Shown here: piece after piece, positions 52,313 through 61,032 of the stretch
How positions within the stretch are numbered: the stretch's first letter is position 1
Layout: the number at the start of each line of letters is the position of its first letter
Source of the DNA: Palsa-504 sp963834685
GTDB taxonomy: Bacteria; Actinomycetota; Actinomycetes; Streptosporangiales; Streptosporangiaceae
Reading direction: 5' to 3'
DNA: 64,000 nucleotides
Assembly: GCA_963834685.1 (NCBI GenBank)
Contig: CAWICW010000003.1
Coordinates: forward strand, 81,579 to 145,578
Made by a program: the position numbers and the translations under genes
The notes under the pieces: model-generated
The model's input: the letters and a program-made list of their open reading frames with translations, nothing else
Told to the model about the DNA's origin: nothing
Databases searched by the model: none

Positions 52313-52681
52313 ATGCCGACCCGGCGCCCGGACCCGCGGGGACCGCAGCTGGTCGCCTCGGTGCTGCGGGCGCTCGACGGCGATCTTGCTCCGGAGCCCG
52401 ATGAGCTGCGCGACGCCGCCCGGTACCTGCTGGCGCTGCTCGCCACCCGGCATCCCGGCCGGGTGCTCGAGGTGCGGATCCCGCCGGTCGCGGCCGTCCA
52501 GTGCCTGCCCGGGCCGGTGCACACCCGGGGCACGCCGCCCAACGTGGTGGAGACCGACCCGGTCACCTGGGTCCGGCTGGCCGCCGGCCGGCTCGGCTGG
52601 GCCGACGCGGTCGGCTCGGCCGCGGTCCACGCCAGCGGTCCCCGCGCCGACCTGGCCGCCTACCTGCCGCTTACTGAATAG
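52313..52681 (+). CDS. SCP2-like / sterol carrier family protein
   Basis: The 122-residue protein matches the short actinobacterial sterol-carrier-like family found between purL and purF (compare Rv0807). It has LRDAARYLLALLATRHPGR, LEVRIPPVAAVQCLPGP and a C-terminal VHASGPRADLAAYLPL. The ligand is unknown. ATG 52313 is used; in-frame GTGs at 52301 and 52304 are possible. Confidence 0.75.
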   Translation: MPTRRPDPRGPQLVASVLRALDGDLAPEPDELRDAARYLLALLATRHPGRVLEVRIPPVAAVQCLPGPVHTRGTPPNVVETDPVTWVRLAAGRLGWADAVGSAAVHASGPRADLAAYLPLTE

Positions 52682-52698
52682 TTGAATAGACTGACCTG

Positions 52699-54258
52699 GT
52701 GACACCCCCCGACGGCGGTCTGGCGGATGAGCTTGTTCCCGAGGACCCGCCGCCACGAGAGGCCTGCGGCGTATTCGGCGTCTGGGCGCCGGGTGAGGAT
52801 GTCGCGAAGCTCGCCTACTACGGCTTGTACGCGCTGCAGCACCGCGGGCAGGAATCGGCGGGCATCGCGGTCAGCGACGGCAGCCGCATCATGGTGCACA
52901 AGGAGATGGGCCTGGTCGCCCAGGTCTTCGACGAGCCCGCCCTGACCGCGCTGCGCGGCCACATCGCGGTCGGGCACTGCCGGTACTCCACCACCGGCGC
53001 CTCGGTGTGGGCCAACGCGCAGCCGACGTTTCGCTCGACGAACACCACCAGCCTGGCGCTCGGCCACAACGGGAACCTGATCAACACCCGCGAGCTGGCC
53101 GCGCTGCTCGGCGAGGCCGGCCAGGGCAGCGGCGGGATCGCCGCGACCTCCGACACCGACGTGCTCACCGCGTTGTTCGTCAGCGACCGCGTGCCGCCCG
53201 GGGCTTCCGCCGGGGGCCCGGCCGGCGTTTCAGCCGGGACTCCCGCCGGGGATCCGGTCAGGACTCCCGCCGCGGATCCGGCCGACCCTCCGGCTGGCGT
53301 GGAGGGCGCCGCGGCGGCCGTCCTGCCGCTGGCCAAGGGCGCGTACTCACTGGTCTTCATGGACGAGCAGACGCTTTACGCCGCGCGGGATCCGCATGGC
53401 TTCCGGCCGCTGGTGCTGGGCCGCCTGAAGGGGGGCTGGGTGGTGGCCAGCGAAACCGCCGCGCTGGACATCGTCGGCGCGACGTTCGTGCGCGAGATCG
53501 CCCCCGGCGAACTGGTCTGCATCAACGGGCGGGGAGTGCGGTCCAGGACGTTCGCGGCGCCGCAGCCGAGCGGCTGCCTGTTCGAGTACGTCTACCTGGC
53601 CCGTCCCGACACGACGATCTCCGGCCGGGGCGTGCACGCCACCCGGGTCGCCGTGGGCCGCCGGCTCGCGGCCGAGCATCCCGCGGACGCCAACCTGGTC
53701 ATCCCGGTCCCTGAGTCGGGCACGCCGGCCGCTATCGGTTTCGCCGAGGCCAGCGGCATCCCGTTCGGCCAGGGGCTGGTCAAGAACCCTTACGTCGGCC
53801 GGACCTTCATCCAGCCCAGCCAGACGATCAGGGAGCGGGGCATCAAGCTGAAGCTGAACCCGCTCCGGGACGCCATCGCGGGCCGGCGACTGGTCGTGGT
53901 GGACGACTCGATCGTCCGCGGGAACACCCAGCGCGCGCTCGTGGCCATGCTCCGGGAGGCGGGCGCCGCGCAGGTCCACGTGCGCGTCGCGTCCCCGCCG
54001 GTGATCTGGCCCTGCTTCTACGGCATCGACTTCGCGACCCGCGCCGAACTCATCGCGGGCCACCTGTCGCCGGCCGAGATCTGCGCCTCGATCGGTGCCG
54101 ACTCTCTGGGCTACGTCTCGCTGGAAGGACTGACCGAGGCCAGCGGCCTGCCAGCCAGCAGGTTGTGCCGGGCCTGCTTCGACGGGCAGTATCCGATCCC
54201 GGTCGCCGAGGACGACCGCGGAAAGCACGTGCTCGACGGCCTGGGCGTCGGTTCCTAG
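52699..54258 (+). CDS. purF: Amidophosphoribosyltransferase
   Basis: The 519-residue enzyme makes phosphoribosylamine from PRPP and glutamine. The propeptide ends before nucleophile Cys23 in EACGVFG. The PRPP loop is VVVDDSIVRGNT. The four [4Fe-4S] ligands are visible in PSGCLFEY, WPCFYG and LCRACFDG. Residues ~165-203 are a Pro/Ala/Gly-rich insertion absent from typical PurF. It starts with GTG 52699. purM, normally next, is missing. Confidence 0.94.
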   Translation: MTPPDGGLADELVPEDPPPREACGVFGVWAPGEDVAKLAYYGLYALQHRGQESAGIAVSDGSRIMVHKEMGLVAQVFDEPALTALRGHIAVGHCRYSTTGASVWANAQPTFRSTNTTSLALGHNGNLINTRELAALLGEAGQGSGGIAATSDTDVLTALFVSDRVPPGASAGGPAGVSAGTPAGDPVRTPAADPADPPAGVEGAAAAVLPLAKGAYSLVFMDEQTLYAARDPHGFRPLVLGRLKGGWVVASETAALDIVGATFVREIAPGELVCINGRGVRSRTFAAPQPSGCLFEYVYLARPDTTISGRGVHATRVAVGRRLAAEHPADANLVIPVPESGTPAAIGFAEASGIPFGQGLVKNPYVGRTFIQPSQTIRERGIKLKLNPLRDAIAGRRLVVVDDSIVRGNTQRALVAMLREAGAAQVHVRVASPPVIWPCFYGIDFATRAELIAGHLSPAEICASIGADSLGYVSLEGLTEASGLPASRLCRACFDGQYPIPVAEDDRGKHVLDGLGVGS

Positions 54259-54265
54259 CCGCGCG

Positions 54266-54493
54266 CTATCGCGGCCAGGCGTCCGCGTCTGTCCAGGCGC
54301 CTTCGGCGGGGTCGGACCCTGGATCCTCGTCGTCGTCGTCTTCGTCGTCGTAATCCCCGGCGGAATTACCGTCGCGGGAGTCCGCACCGACACCCAGCTC
54401 CGCACGCAGCCGGTCGAGGTCGGTGTCGTCGCTCTTGTACTTGAGCTGACGGGCGACCTTAACCTGCTTGGCCTTGGCTCGGCCGCGCCCCAT
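54266..54493 (-). CDS. DUF3073 domain-containing protein
   Basis: The 75-residue protein starts MGRGRAKAKQVKVARQLKY and has TDLDRLRAELG, the DUF3073 core, followed by a strongly acidic tail (DYDDEDDDDEDPGSDP). The ATG at 54493 is chosen; the longer frame from 54535 lacks similarity. The function is unknown; in Streptomyces it lies beside purM and the valine dehydrogenase gene. It is convergent with purF, 7 bp apart. Confidence 0.9.
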   Translation of the reverse strand: MGRGRAKAKQVKVARQLKYKSDDTDLDRLRAELGVGADSRDGNSAGDYDDEDDDDEDPGSDPAEGAWTDADAWPR

Positions 54494-54665
54494 TGGCTCG
54501 ACCCCCTCGAACGTCCGGAGCCAGTCAGGCCCCATGATCTCCGCCTCGCTGGCTTCGGTGCGTCATACGTTGACGCCGCCGCCGCCCGCAGCGGGGAGCG
54601 CGACGTTCACCAGCATCCGTACAGGTACAACCGTACCCGCTTTGCGCCTGTGATGCCTACGCTGA

Positions 54666-55769
54666 TCACATCGTGCCGAGCCAGATTCCGCGCAGCCGCC
54701 CCACATCGGACATCCGGCGCTCGGCGAGGCGATCTGCGGCCACCGACGGCGGCACTCCGTCGGAGTCCGCGATGGACAGGATCTTCGCGGTGGTGGTGAA
54801 GATCTGCTCGGTGGCGGCCCGGGCGCGATCGAAGTTGAACCCGCCCAGTTCATCGGCCACCTGGATGACGCCGCCCGCGTTGACCACGTAGTCCGGCGCG
54901 TAGATCACGCCCCGGTCGGCGAGCAGTTTCTCCACGCCGTGGTGGGCGAGCTGGTTGTTGGCTCCGCCGCACACGATGCGCGCGGTCAGCTCGCTGGCGA
55001 CCTGTTCGGTCAGCGTGCCGCCCAACGCGCACGGGGCCAGGATGTCCAGGTCCGCGGCTAGGAGCGCGCCGATGCCGGGGACGACCTGAACCTCGGGGTG
55101 GCGGGCCCGGACGGCCTCGGTCGCCTCGGTGCTGACGTCGCAGATCACCACGCGGGCCTCGGCCTCCATGAGATGGTCGACCAGCCGGTGGCCCACCTTT
55201 CCGACGCCTTCGACGCCCACGGTCCGGCCGCGCAGGGCGGGGCTGCCCCAGGCGTGCCCGGCCGCCGCCTGCATCCCGTACAGGACGCCGAGGGCGGTCA
55301 GGACCGAGGAGTCCCCGGCGCCGCCGTGGGCCGTCGTGCGGCCCGTCACGAAGCGGCATTCCCGGGCGATGATGTCCATGTCCTCGCTGCGGGTGCCCAC
55401 GTCACACGCGGTGATGTAGCGTCCGCCGAGCGACTCGACGAAGCGGCCGTAGGCGCGCAGCAGGGCTTCGGTCTTGACCTGGGCGGGGTCGCCGATGATG
55501 ACGGCCTTCCCGCCGCCGTGGTCCAGGCCGGCCAGCGCGTTCTTGTATGCCATGGCCTTGGACAGCCGCAGCACGTCGGCCAGGGCCTCGCCCTCACTGG
55601 CGTAGGGGTAGCAGCGGGTCCCGCCCAGCCCGGGGCCGAGTGCGGTGGAGTAGATGCCGATGATCGCCCTGAGCCCGGTTGGGGTGTCCTGGCAGAAGAC
55701 GACCTGCTCATGGTCCGCCTCTCCGGCGGAGCCGTTGTCCCTGTGGGACGTCGCGAACAAGTTGGTCAC
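54666..55769 (-). CDS. vdh: Valine/leucine dehydrogenase (Glu/Leu/Phe/Val dehydrogenase family)
   Basis: The 367-residue enzyme has the catalytic-lysine region AYKNALAGLDHGGGKAV (K76, K88) and GGTRCYPYAS. The NAD fold is VGVEGVGKVG with GGANNQLA. It deaminates branched-chain amino acids to 2-oxoacids, feeding the bkd complex in this window. The GTG at 55769 follows GAGGAGAG; the ATG at 55787 is weaker. Confidence 0.9.
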   Translation of the reverse strand: MTNLFATSHRDNGSAGEADHEQVVFCQDTPTGLRAIIGIYSTALGPGLGGTRCYPYASEGEALADVLRLSKAMAYKNALAGLDHGGGKAVIIGDPAQVKTEALLRAYGRFVESLGGRYITACDVGTRSEDMDIIARECRFVTGRTTAHGGAGDSSVLTALGVLYGMQAAAGHAWGSPALRGRTVGVEGVGKVGHRLVDHLMEAEARVVICDVSTEATEAVRARHPEVQVVPGIGALLAADLDILAPCALGGTLTEQVASELTARIVCGGANNQLAHHGVEKLLADRGVIYAPDYVVNAGGVIQVADELGGFNFDRARAATEQIFTTTAKILSIADSDGVPPSVAADRLAERRMSDVGRLRGIWLGTM

Positions 55770-55976
55770 GGTAGCGACTCTCCTCATCCCGTCCCGGGTC
55801 CTCGTTGACCTGGGATCGGGAACAAGCGTATTGCCCGCGGGGACGAGCCGGGAGAACGGCGCAGCCGGGCAGGGAGCCGGATGCTTACGGTACTGATCGG
55901 TAACTCACAGTATTGATGATCTCGTTACCTTGAGCACCGTCTTTGCGGCGTTCTGGTATGTCACGATACGACAGTG

Positions 55977-56867
55977 ATGACTTACGCCGCGTATCTCCGC
56001 ATCTACGAACCGGTGGCGGCGTTTCACGAGCCGGAGCGTTCCAGGTGGGCGGCCTACGCCGCCTCGGCGGCCCGGCCGAGGCGACGCGACGCGCTCGCCG
56101 TCGAGCACGCGGAGGCCCTGCACCGGGCCATCACGGCCCCTCAGATCGTAGTGCCCGACCAGGAGAGCGAGCACGCCTACATCCGGCGTGCGGACGGCGT
56201 CACCTATGTCAGCCCGTGGCAGACCAGGCTGCGCTGCCTGCTGTCCTACGGCCGGATGCTCTCGACCGCGGGTTCGGCGCTGCCAGGTGTGGTCCCGGCC
56301 CGCGATGAGCACGAGACGATGACGGACCTGGCCCGGCTGACCGACGAAGGGCTGCCGGGCCCGGCGACCAGGCTGTACATCCTGGCCAGCGTCTGGACCG
56401 TGCCGCTGGCCTGGTTCGTCCCGTTCGCCGCGACCGAGCGGTGGCTGGCCCTCGGACCGGGGGCGAAGCGGCCGACTGCCCCGCAAACGGCGTCCGCGAC
56501 CCGGGCGCTGCTCTACACGACACCGATGTCCCGGGCCCGCCGGCGGGTGGCCCGCGGCCTGGTGGCGCTGCGCAGCCTGCCGCCCGGCTTCACTGGCGCC
56601 GTCTGGGATCCGGCCCAGGCCGAGACCGAACTGGGGGAGGTGGGCCGCTGGCTGGAGGAGTTCCACCCTTATTCGCTGGTCGAGCTGGATTACGGAGGTC
56701 TGGTGCAGTTGCTCAGCGATGACGCGCTGAGCAGTGATGAGTCGGCCGCCGAGATCTCGGCGGCCATCGATGGGGTAACCAAGGGCGAACGCGAGCTCGC
56801 GGCAGCGATGTACAAGCGCGCGCAGAGCCGGTGGCGCGCGTTCGCGGAATACGAGATGGCGAACTGA
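55977..56867 (+). CDS. Conserved hypothetical protein next to bldC
   Basis: The 296-residue soluble, mainly helical protein starts MTYAAYLRIYEPV and has YVSPWQTRLRCLLSYGRM, WVPFAATERWL-like AWFVPFAATERWLAL, and a C-terminal HPYSLVELDYGGLVQLL. It belongs to an actinobacterial family of unknown function often near bldC. There are no membrane segments or catalytic motifs. It is divergent from the valine dehydrogenase gene; a GGTAAC/GTTACC inverted repeat (55899-55929) lies in the gap. Confidence 0.75.
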   Translation: MTYAAYLRIYEPVAAFHEPERSRWAAYAASAARPRRRDALAVEHAEALHRAITAPQIVVPDQESEHAYIRRADGVTYVSPWQTRLRCLLSYGRMLSTAGSALPGVVPARDEHETMTDLARLTDEGLPGPATRLYILASVWTVPLAWFVPFAATERWLALGPGAKRPTAPQTASATRALLYTTPMSRARRRVARGLVALRSLPPGFTGAVWDPAQAETELGEVGRWLEEFHPYSLVELDYGGLVQLLSDDALSSDESAAEISAAIDGVTKGERELAAAMYKRAQSRWRAFAEYEMAN

Positions 56868-57147
56868 GTACCGGGCCGTCCCGGCGAATACTTCCCGGGC
56901 ACTATTTCCGAAACCGGCGCGATGCGACTATAAGTATCGCTACACTCACCATGAGTGACAACGTTCGGCAGGGCAACTGGGCATTCCGGTATGAAACTTT
57001 GCGCCTGGTGGTCGACGCGTCACGGCTGGTGATGGCAATATGGTCCCTGTCGGCCATATGGGACATCCCCGACAAGCTCCCCACGGAGCACCAGGCCAAC
57101 AAGAGATGCAGGATCGCAACACTGGTCCAGGAGGAGAGGCCACACAC

Positions 57148-57351
57148 ATGTCCGCACGTACACCAGAGGCCGAGCCGCTGTTGACACCCGCGGAGGTCGC
57201 CACGATGTTCCGTGTCGACCCCAAGACCGTCACACGGTGGGCGAAGGCCGGGAAACTGACCTCAATCCGCACGCTGGGGGGACACCGGCGCTACCGGGAG
57301 ACTGAGGTTCGTGCACTGCTCGCGGGTATTCCGCAGCAGCGCTCCGAGTGA
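57148..57351 (+). CDS. bldC: Developmental regulator BldC (MerR-like HTH)
   Basis: The 67-residue protein is a single MerR-type winged helix: LLTPAEVATMFRVDPKTVTR (11-30), WAKAGKLTSIRTLGGHRRY and the C-terminal helix ETEVRALLAGI. BldC binds DNA cooperatively as a head-to-tail filament and delays sporulation genes in Streptomyces. The ATG at 57148 follows AGGAGGAGAGG. Its promoter must lie in the 280-bp gap upstream. Confidence 0.95.
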   Translation: MSARTPEAEPLLTPAEVATMFRVDPKTVTRWAKAGKLTSIRTLGGHRRYRETEVRALLAGIPQQRSE

Positions 57352-57531
57352 GCCTCTGCCGTCTTCACGGGGCTGGCGCTTCGAGCGCCGGGCCAGGGTG
57401 GATGCGGCAGCACTCGATCAATGGAATGGGGGGTCGGCCCCGGTGCGGCGTGCCACATCGACAGTGCCCCGATGGGGGTACCTGGAAGGCGTGCTTCCGG
57501 GGCCGGTCCGCTCTCAGGGGAGGGTCGCACG

Positions 57532-57624
57532 ATGCGTGATCCAGAACTGGTCGCACGTGCTCAGCGCGCCGCATGGCCGCCGGGCCCGCAGACCGGCGCG
57601 GATCAGCCGCCTGCCAGCGCATAG
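57532..57624 (+). CDS. Possible truncated small ORF downstream of bldC
   Basis: The ATG at 57532 follows AGGGGAGGG and opens MRDPELVARAQRAAW, like the start of a small actinobacterial family (RAQRAA...ALE). After 30 codons it ends without the conserved remainder. It is either a truncated copy or a chance frame. Confidence 0.25.
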   Translation: MRDPELVARAQRAAWPPGPQTGADQPPASA

Positions 57625-57773
57625 CGTCGCCGCTAGCTTAGCTTTTTCCGCGCCGCCGTGGCACAGTCGCTCTCGCTAGATGAGGCAGGTTCACAGCTGT
57701 GTCCTAGCGTAAGTTAAGGTTCCCGCGGCATGATCGACATCGACAGGGCTGAGGGTTTCTCGCCCTTTCGCGT

Positions 57774-57810
57774 CTGGGCTCGGGGTGGCCAGGCCCCGCT
57801 CCGAGCCCAG
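57774..57810 (+). terminator. Ten-bp hairpin in the bldC downstream region
   Basis: CTGGGCTCGG (57774-57783) pairs with CCGAGCCCAG (57801-57810). A second overlapping inverted repeat (GGGGTGGCC/GGCCACCC) could form an alternative fold. It is a probable terminator in a 650-bp stretch without a convincing gene. Confidence 0.45.
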
Positions 57811-57998
57811 GCCACCCTCGCTGCCGGGAGGGCCGTCCTGGTCCGCGGCCGGGAATCACGGTCCGGTACGGGCCCGCGCGGTCGGCTCGGCGGAAAGCTG
57901 TGCGGAAGCTGAAGCGGTCCGCGCGGCGCCTGGACGCGGAGCGTTCCGGGACGAAACCCCAGCCTTAAAGGTCAGATATCGAACTTATGGTTCCGGGC

Positions 57999-58310
57999 AT
58001 GTACGAACCACCCAGCCGGTACAACGTCACCGTCACGGTCTCGGGCGACGACGGTCGGCTTCCCGACCCGAACAGCTTCGCGGTGGCGGCCGACGAGGCG
58101 GCCTGGCGCAGGTCCGCCAGCATCGTCAGCGCGCACACCAGCGACAGGATCATCAGCATCGTCACGGTCCACGCACCAGATCGGTATGCGGCCGAGGCCG
58201 TCGCCCGCGCCGTCGTATCCGATGCGCTCAAGCGTCAGGCCGCGTCAGCCGGCTCGTCGGCGGGCGATGCCTGCCTCCGGACGGAGACTCAGCGGACGTC
58301 AGCCGCCTGA
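57999..58310 (+). CDS. Small conserved hypothetical protein (103 aa)
   Basis: From ATG 57999 the product reads MYEPPSRYNVTVTVSGDDGR, then a beta-alpha protein with SIVSAHTSDRIISIVTVHA and AEAVARAVVSDALKRQ. The even pattern suggests a small ferredoxin-like fold. The upstream ATG 57987 is in frame. No motif identifies a function and the neighbours give no hint. Confidence 0.6.
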   Translation: MYEPPSRYNVTVTVSGDDGRLPDPNSFAVAADEAAWRRSASIVSAHTSDRIISIVTVHAPDRYAAEAVARAVVSDALKRQAASAGSSAGDACLRTETQRTSAA

Positions 58311-58626
58311 GCTGGGCCTGAGCGAGCGCTCGGGGCTCATGCCGGGCGGCTCGCGACCGACAGGCGTTCGGCCTCCGCGGGCGTCGGGCCGGGTGCCCGG
58401 TAAAACGCCATACGAAGCGCAGGAATACTGCCCGCTCGCGGATCCGGATCCGCACCCGGCTCTGGCGCATCGTGCCGTGCGGCTGAGTCAGGCACCAAGC
58501 CGGTTTAGACCGAGCAGGTGCGGGTCGGACTCGGCATCAGCCGGACATCACGCGCCCAGGCTGGTATTCCGCGCATCACCCCTCGCGGAGGAGACACGAC
58601 AACTCAGCATTCGCCATACTAAGGGT
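58311..58626. other. 316-bp stretch without a clear gene
   Basis: An open frame crosses it but is Pro/Arg-rich and not conserved-looking. Near the right end GGAGGAG (58588-58594) lies upstream of the repeat-protein start and may belong to its leader. Confidence 0.4.
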
Positions 58627-59163
58627 GTGGATCCCGGTGAACGGTTCAGGCGCTCGGCGAGCAGGCGGCTCGCCGTGCAGATGGAGTCAATCGCGCAGGG
58701 CGTCGCGCAGCGCGTGATCGATCTCGTGGTCGACGCGCTGGACGTGAACGCGCTGATCGCCCGGATTGACCTGAATGTCGTGCTGGGACGAGTGGAGTTG
58801 AACAGCCTGCTCCACCGGGTGGACCTGAACGAGGTAGTCGACCAGATTGACCTCAACGAGGTGCTCGACCGGGTAGACCTGAACCAGATAGTCGACCGGA
58901 TAGATATGAATAAGCTTTTGGCCCAGGTCGACATCAACCAGATCGTCAGCCGGATCGACATCGAGACGCTGGTGAAGAACACCGATCTGGGTGCCCTCAT
59001 GGTCAGTTCCTCCAGCACTCTCGCCACCGACGCGGTTGACCTGGGACGAAGCCACGCGGTCAGCATGGACGACACCCTCGCACGCTGGGTGAGCAAGATC
59101 CGGCACAACCACGCGGGACAAGCTGAGCCGCCTCAGTTGCCGAACGCCCCGGAGGAACCATGA
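58627..59163 (+). CDS. Nonapeptide-repeat (IDLNxVLxR) protein coupled to RDD gene
   Basis: The 178-residue protein has a short basic N-terminus and an amphipathic helix (MESIAQGVAQRVIDLVVDAL). About ten tandem nonapeptides of pattern [IV]-D-[LIV]-N-x-[VIL]-[VL]-x-[RQ] follow (residues ~38-126), with the last units degenerating (IDIETLVKN, TDLGALMV). The C-terminus is polar. Such repeats likely form an amphipathic helix or solenoid on the membrane surface. The TGA overlaps the RDD-protein ATG (ATGA). The GTG at 58627 is tentative. Confidence 0.75.
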   Translation: MDPGERFRRSASRRLAVQMESIAQGVAQRVIDLVVDALDVNALIARIDLNVVLGRVELNSLLHRVDLNEVVDQIDLNEVLDRVDLNQIVDRIDMNKLLAQVDINQIVSRIDIETLVKNTDLGALMVSSSSTLATDAVDLGRSHAVSMDDTLARWVSKIRHNHAGQAEPPQLPNAPEEP

Positions 59164-59780
59164 CCGCACCTGCCGATGCCGATGCTGGCCTACTGGAACC
59201 AGTGCCGGGTAATGTCGGCGTATCGCAACCCGTGCCTCTCGGCAGCCCTCCCCGATACCTTCCGCTCAGTACCCGGGAAACGGAGAACCTGCGTGGCCAG
59301 CACGCCGGGTTCGCCTCGCGTTTCATCGCGTTCATAGTCGACTGCGCCGTAAGCATCGGGGTGTTCATGCTGGTCCTGGGCGCCGCCTCGTTCGCCGCCA
59401 GCGTGCTGACCGGCAGTTCCATCCACTGGAGCAGGGCCAACACGTGGGTGGTGGTCGCGTTCTTCGCCTGGGAGTTCTTCTATTACGCCCGCTTCTGGAC
59501 CGCGAACGGCCAGACGCCCGGCATGCTGCTGCTCGGGGTGCAGGTTGTCGGCCAGGACGGCAGCAGCGTGGGCACCCGACGCGGGCTCGTGCGAACGCTT
59601 GCGTTTCCGCTGAGCTTCCTCCTGCTGGGGCTGGGCTTCCTTGGCATCTTGCTGGGGCGTGATCGTCGCGCGCTGCACGACGTCATCGCCGACACCGCAG
59701 TCGTGTACTGCTGGGACGCGCGGGAGGCCCGGCTTCGATCCCTCGCCCGCAACCGTGAGGGCAGCGCTCGGCAGCCATAA
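59160..59780 (+). CDS. RDD family membrane protein
   Basis: The 206-residue protein has an RDD domain: AGFASRFIAFIVDCAVSIGV (with the Arg and Asp of the name), WTANGQTPGMLLLGVQVV, and a third helix ending LLGRDRRALHDVIADTAVVY. Three or four membrane helices are evident. Some RDD proteins are Na+/H+ antiporters; most are unassigned. It is translationally coupled to the nonapeptide-repeat protein, and the two probably act together at the membrane. Confidence 0.87.
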   Translation: MTAPADADAGLLEPVPGNVGVSQPVPLGSPPRYLPLSTRETENLRGQHAGFASRFIAFIVDCAVSIGVFMLVLGAASFAASVLTGSSIHWSRANTWVVVAFFAWEFFYYARFWTANGQTPGMLLLGVQVVGQDGSSVGTRRGLVRTLAFPLSFLLLGLGFLGILLGRDRRALHDVIADTAVVYCWDAREARLRSLARNREGSARQP

Positions 59781-59943
59781 ACCGCGCGTCTCGAAAACTG
59801 CGGACAAGGTTGGAAACAGGCCCCTAATGCGCAGCCCAAACGTGCCCGCTGCGTGCCCGATCGAGCGGTAATCCAGGTGTCCTGGCGGGCCCTCAGGCGC
59901 AATCGGCGCCCCGCTGAGCCGGGTCCGCAGCTGAGCCCGATCT

Positions 59944-59968
59944 CAAGGGATTCGGCCTGAATCCCTTG
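59944..59968 (+). terminator. Strong terminator hairpin after the RDD gene
   Basis: CAAGGGATTC (59944-59953) pairs perfectly with GAATCCCTTG (59959-59968) over a five-base loop, between the RDD and K+ channel genes. Confidence 0.65.
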
Positions 59969-60024
59969 GGCTGTCTCTGCCAGAGCTGGGTTCATGCCTC
60001 TAGCACGCCCGCTAGCCTTTCCCC

Positions 60025-60588
60025 ATGACTGCTAGTGCGGGTCCGGGTCCTGATGCCAGGCCCTCATATCGCAGGATCTTGCGGTCTTTGCTGCGGGCAA
60101 CCGGATCCACGGTGGCGCTGGTGATCATCTACTACCTGCTGCCCCTGGACCACTCGTCAACCCCGGTCGCCGTCACGACGCTGGTGATCGGGCTGGTGGT
60201 GTTCATCGGCCTGATCGTCTTCCAGGTCCGCTCGATCATCCGGTCGCAGTTCCCGGGCCTGCGGGCTATCGAATCCCTCGCGACTAGCGTTCCGCTGTTC
60301 CTGCTGCTGTTTGCCAGCTCCTACGTCGTCATGGCCGCGATTTCCCGCAGCAACTTCGGCGAGCCGCTGACGCACACGGACGCGCTGTACTTCACCGTCA
60401 CTGTGTTCTCAACGGTCGGGTTCGGCGATATCACGGCCAAGACAGAAACAGCGCGGCTCGTGGTCACCGGGCAGATGATCGCCGATCTCCTGGTCATCGG
60501 ACTCGGGCTCAGGGTCATCGTCGGTGCAGTGGGGCGCAGCCGACAGCAGCGGCCACAGGACGAGGGCACCGAGCACCCCGGCGAATAG
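60025..60588 (+). CDS. Two-pore-type potassium channel family protein
   Basis: The 187-residue protein has four membrane helices (about 28-40, 47-66, 90-105, 143-163) and the selectivity filter TVGFGD at 130-135 inside the pore loop FTVTVFSTVGFGD. No RCK/TrkA-N domain follows, so it is a short Ion_trans_2 channel with an extra N-terminal helix pair. It probably conducts K+ as a tetramer. The ATG at 60025 is preceded by a weak site. Confidence 0.85.
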   Translation: MTASAGPGPDARPSYRRILRSLLRATGSTVALVIIYYLLPLDHSSTPVAVTTLVIGLVVFIGLIVFQVRSIIRSQFPGLRAIESLATSVPLFLLLFASSYVVMAAISRSNFGEPLTHTDALYFTVTVFSTVGFGDITAKTETARLVVTGQMIADLLVIGLGLRVIVGAVGRSRQQRPQDEGTEHPGE

Positions 60589-61032
60589 CACGCTGCCACG
60601 CCAGGGACAGCCAGGCCGGTACCCGGCGCCGCGGTCAGGGGTGAACAGGCCCATATGTGTCCGCTGACCTGGCCGCATCGGAGTAGATGTTCCGCCGCGC
60701 AGGGGCATGGGGGCCGATGGCCTGGACACGCGGCCCATCAAGGGCCCATCGCCCTCGACCGCATCCACCGCGACTCCGGTGCGCACCGACCGGCGCCAAG
60801 TCGGGTCGCAGGAGGCCAGACCCACCGAGGAGGAAATCCCGGAAGTAGACCTCCTTCTCCCAGGTCAGCACGGTGCCGGAGGCACTCGGGGAATGGCCGG
60901 TCAAGCAAGATCATCCCGCGTATATCCCGCGCCCGGCACCTTCCAGCCCGGCTGCGGTTCGTGTGCGCCGCCTCTCCCCCCAGAAGACGCTGGCACTGCT
61001 GCCTCGGTAACGTCCGCGGCGCAGCCGCCCGC
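60589..61032. other. 444-bp stretch without a convincing gene
   Basis: It contains the second copy of a 19-bp repeat (60651-60669) and several Arg/Gly-rich open frames on both strands, none family-like. The right end borders the 3' end of the PRC-barrel gene. Confidence 0.4.
60651..60669 (+). repeat. Dispersed 19-bp repeat, copy 2
   Basis: The stretch is identical to 42311-42329 in sequence and orientation. It lies 62 bp after the K+ channel gene. Confidence 0.6.

Noticed and set aside
60635..60904. 89-codon minus-strand frame beside the K+ channel gene
   Set aside because: The frame is Arg/Gly-rich, lacks similarity, and covers the 19-bp repeat; it is treated as non-coding.
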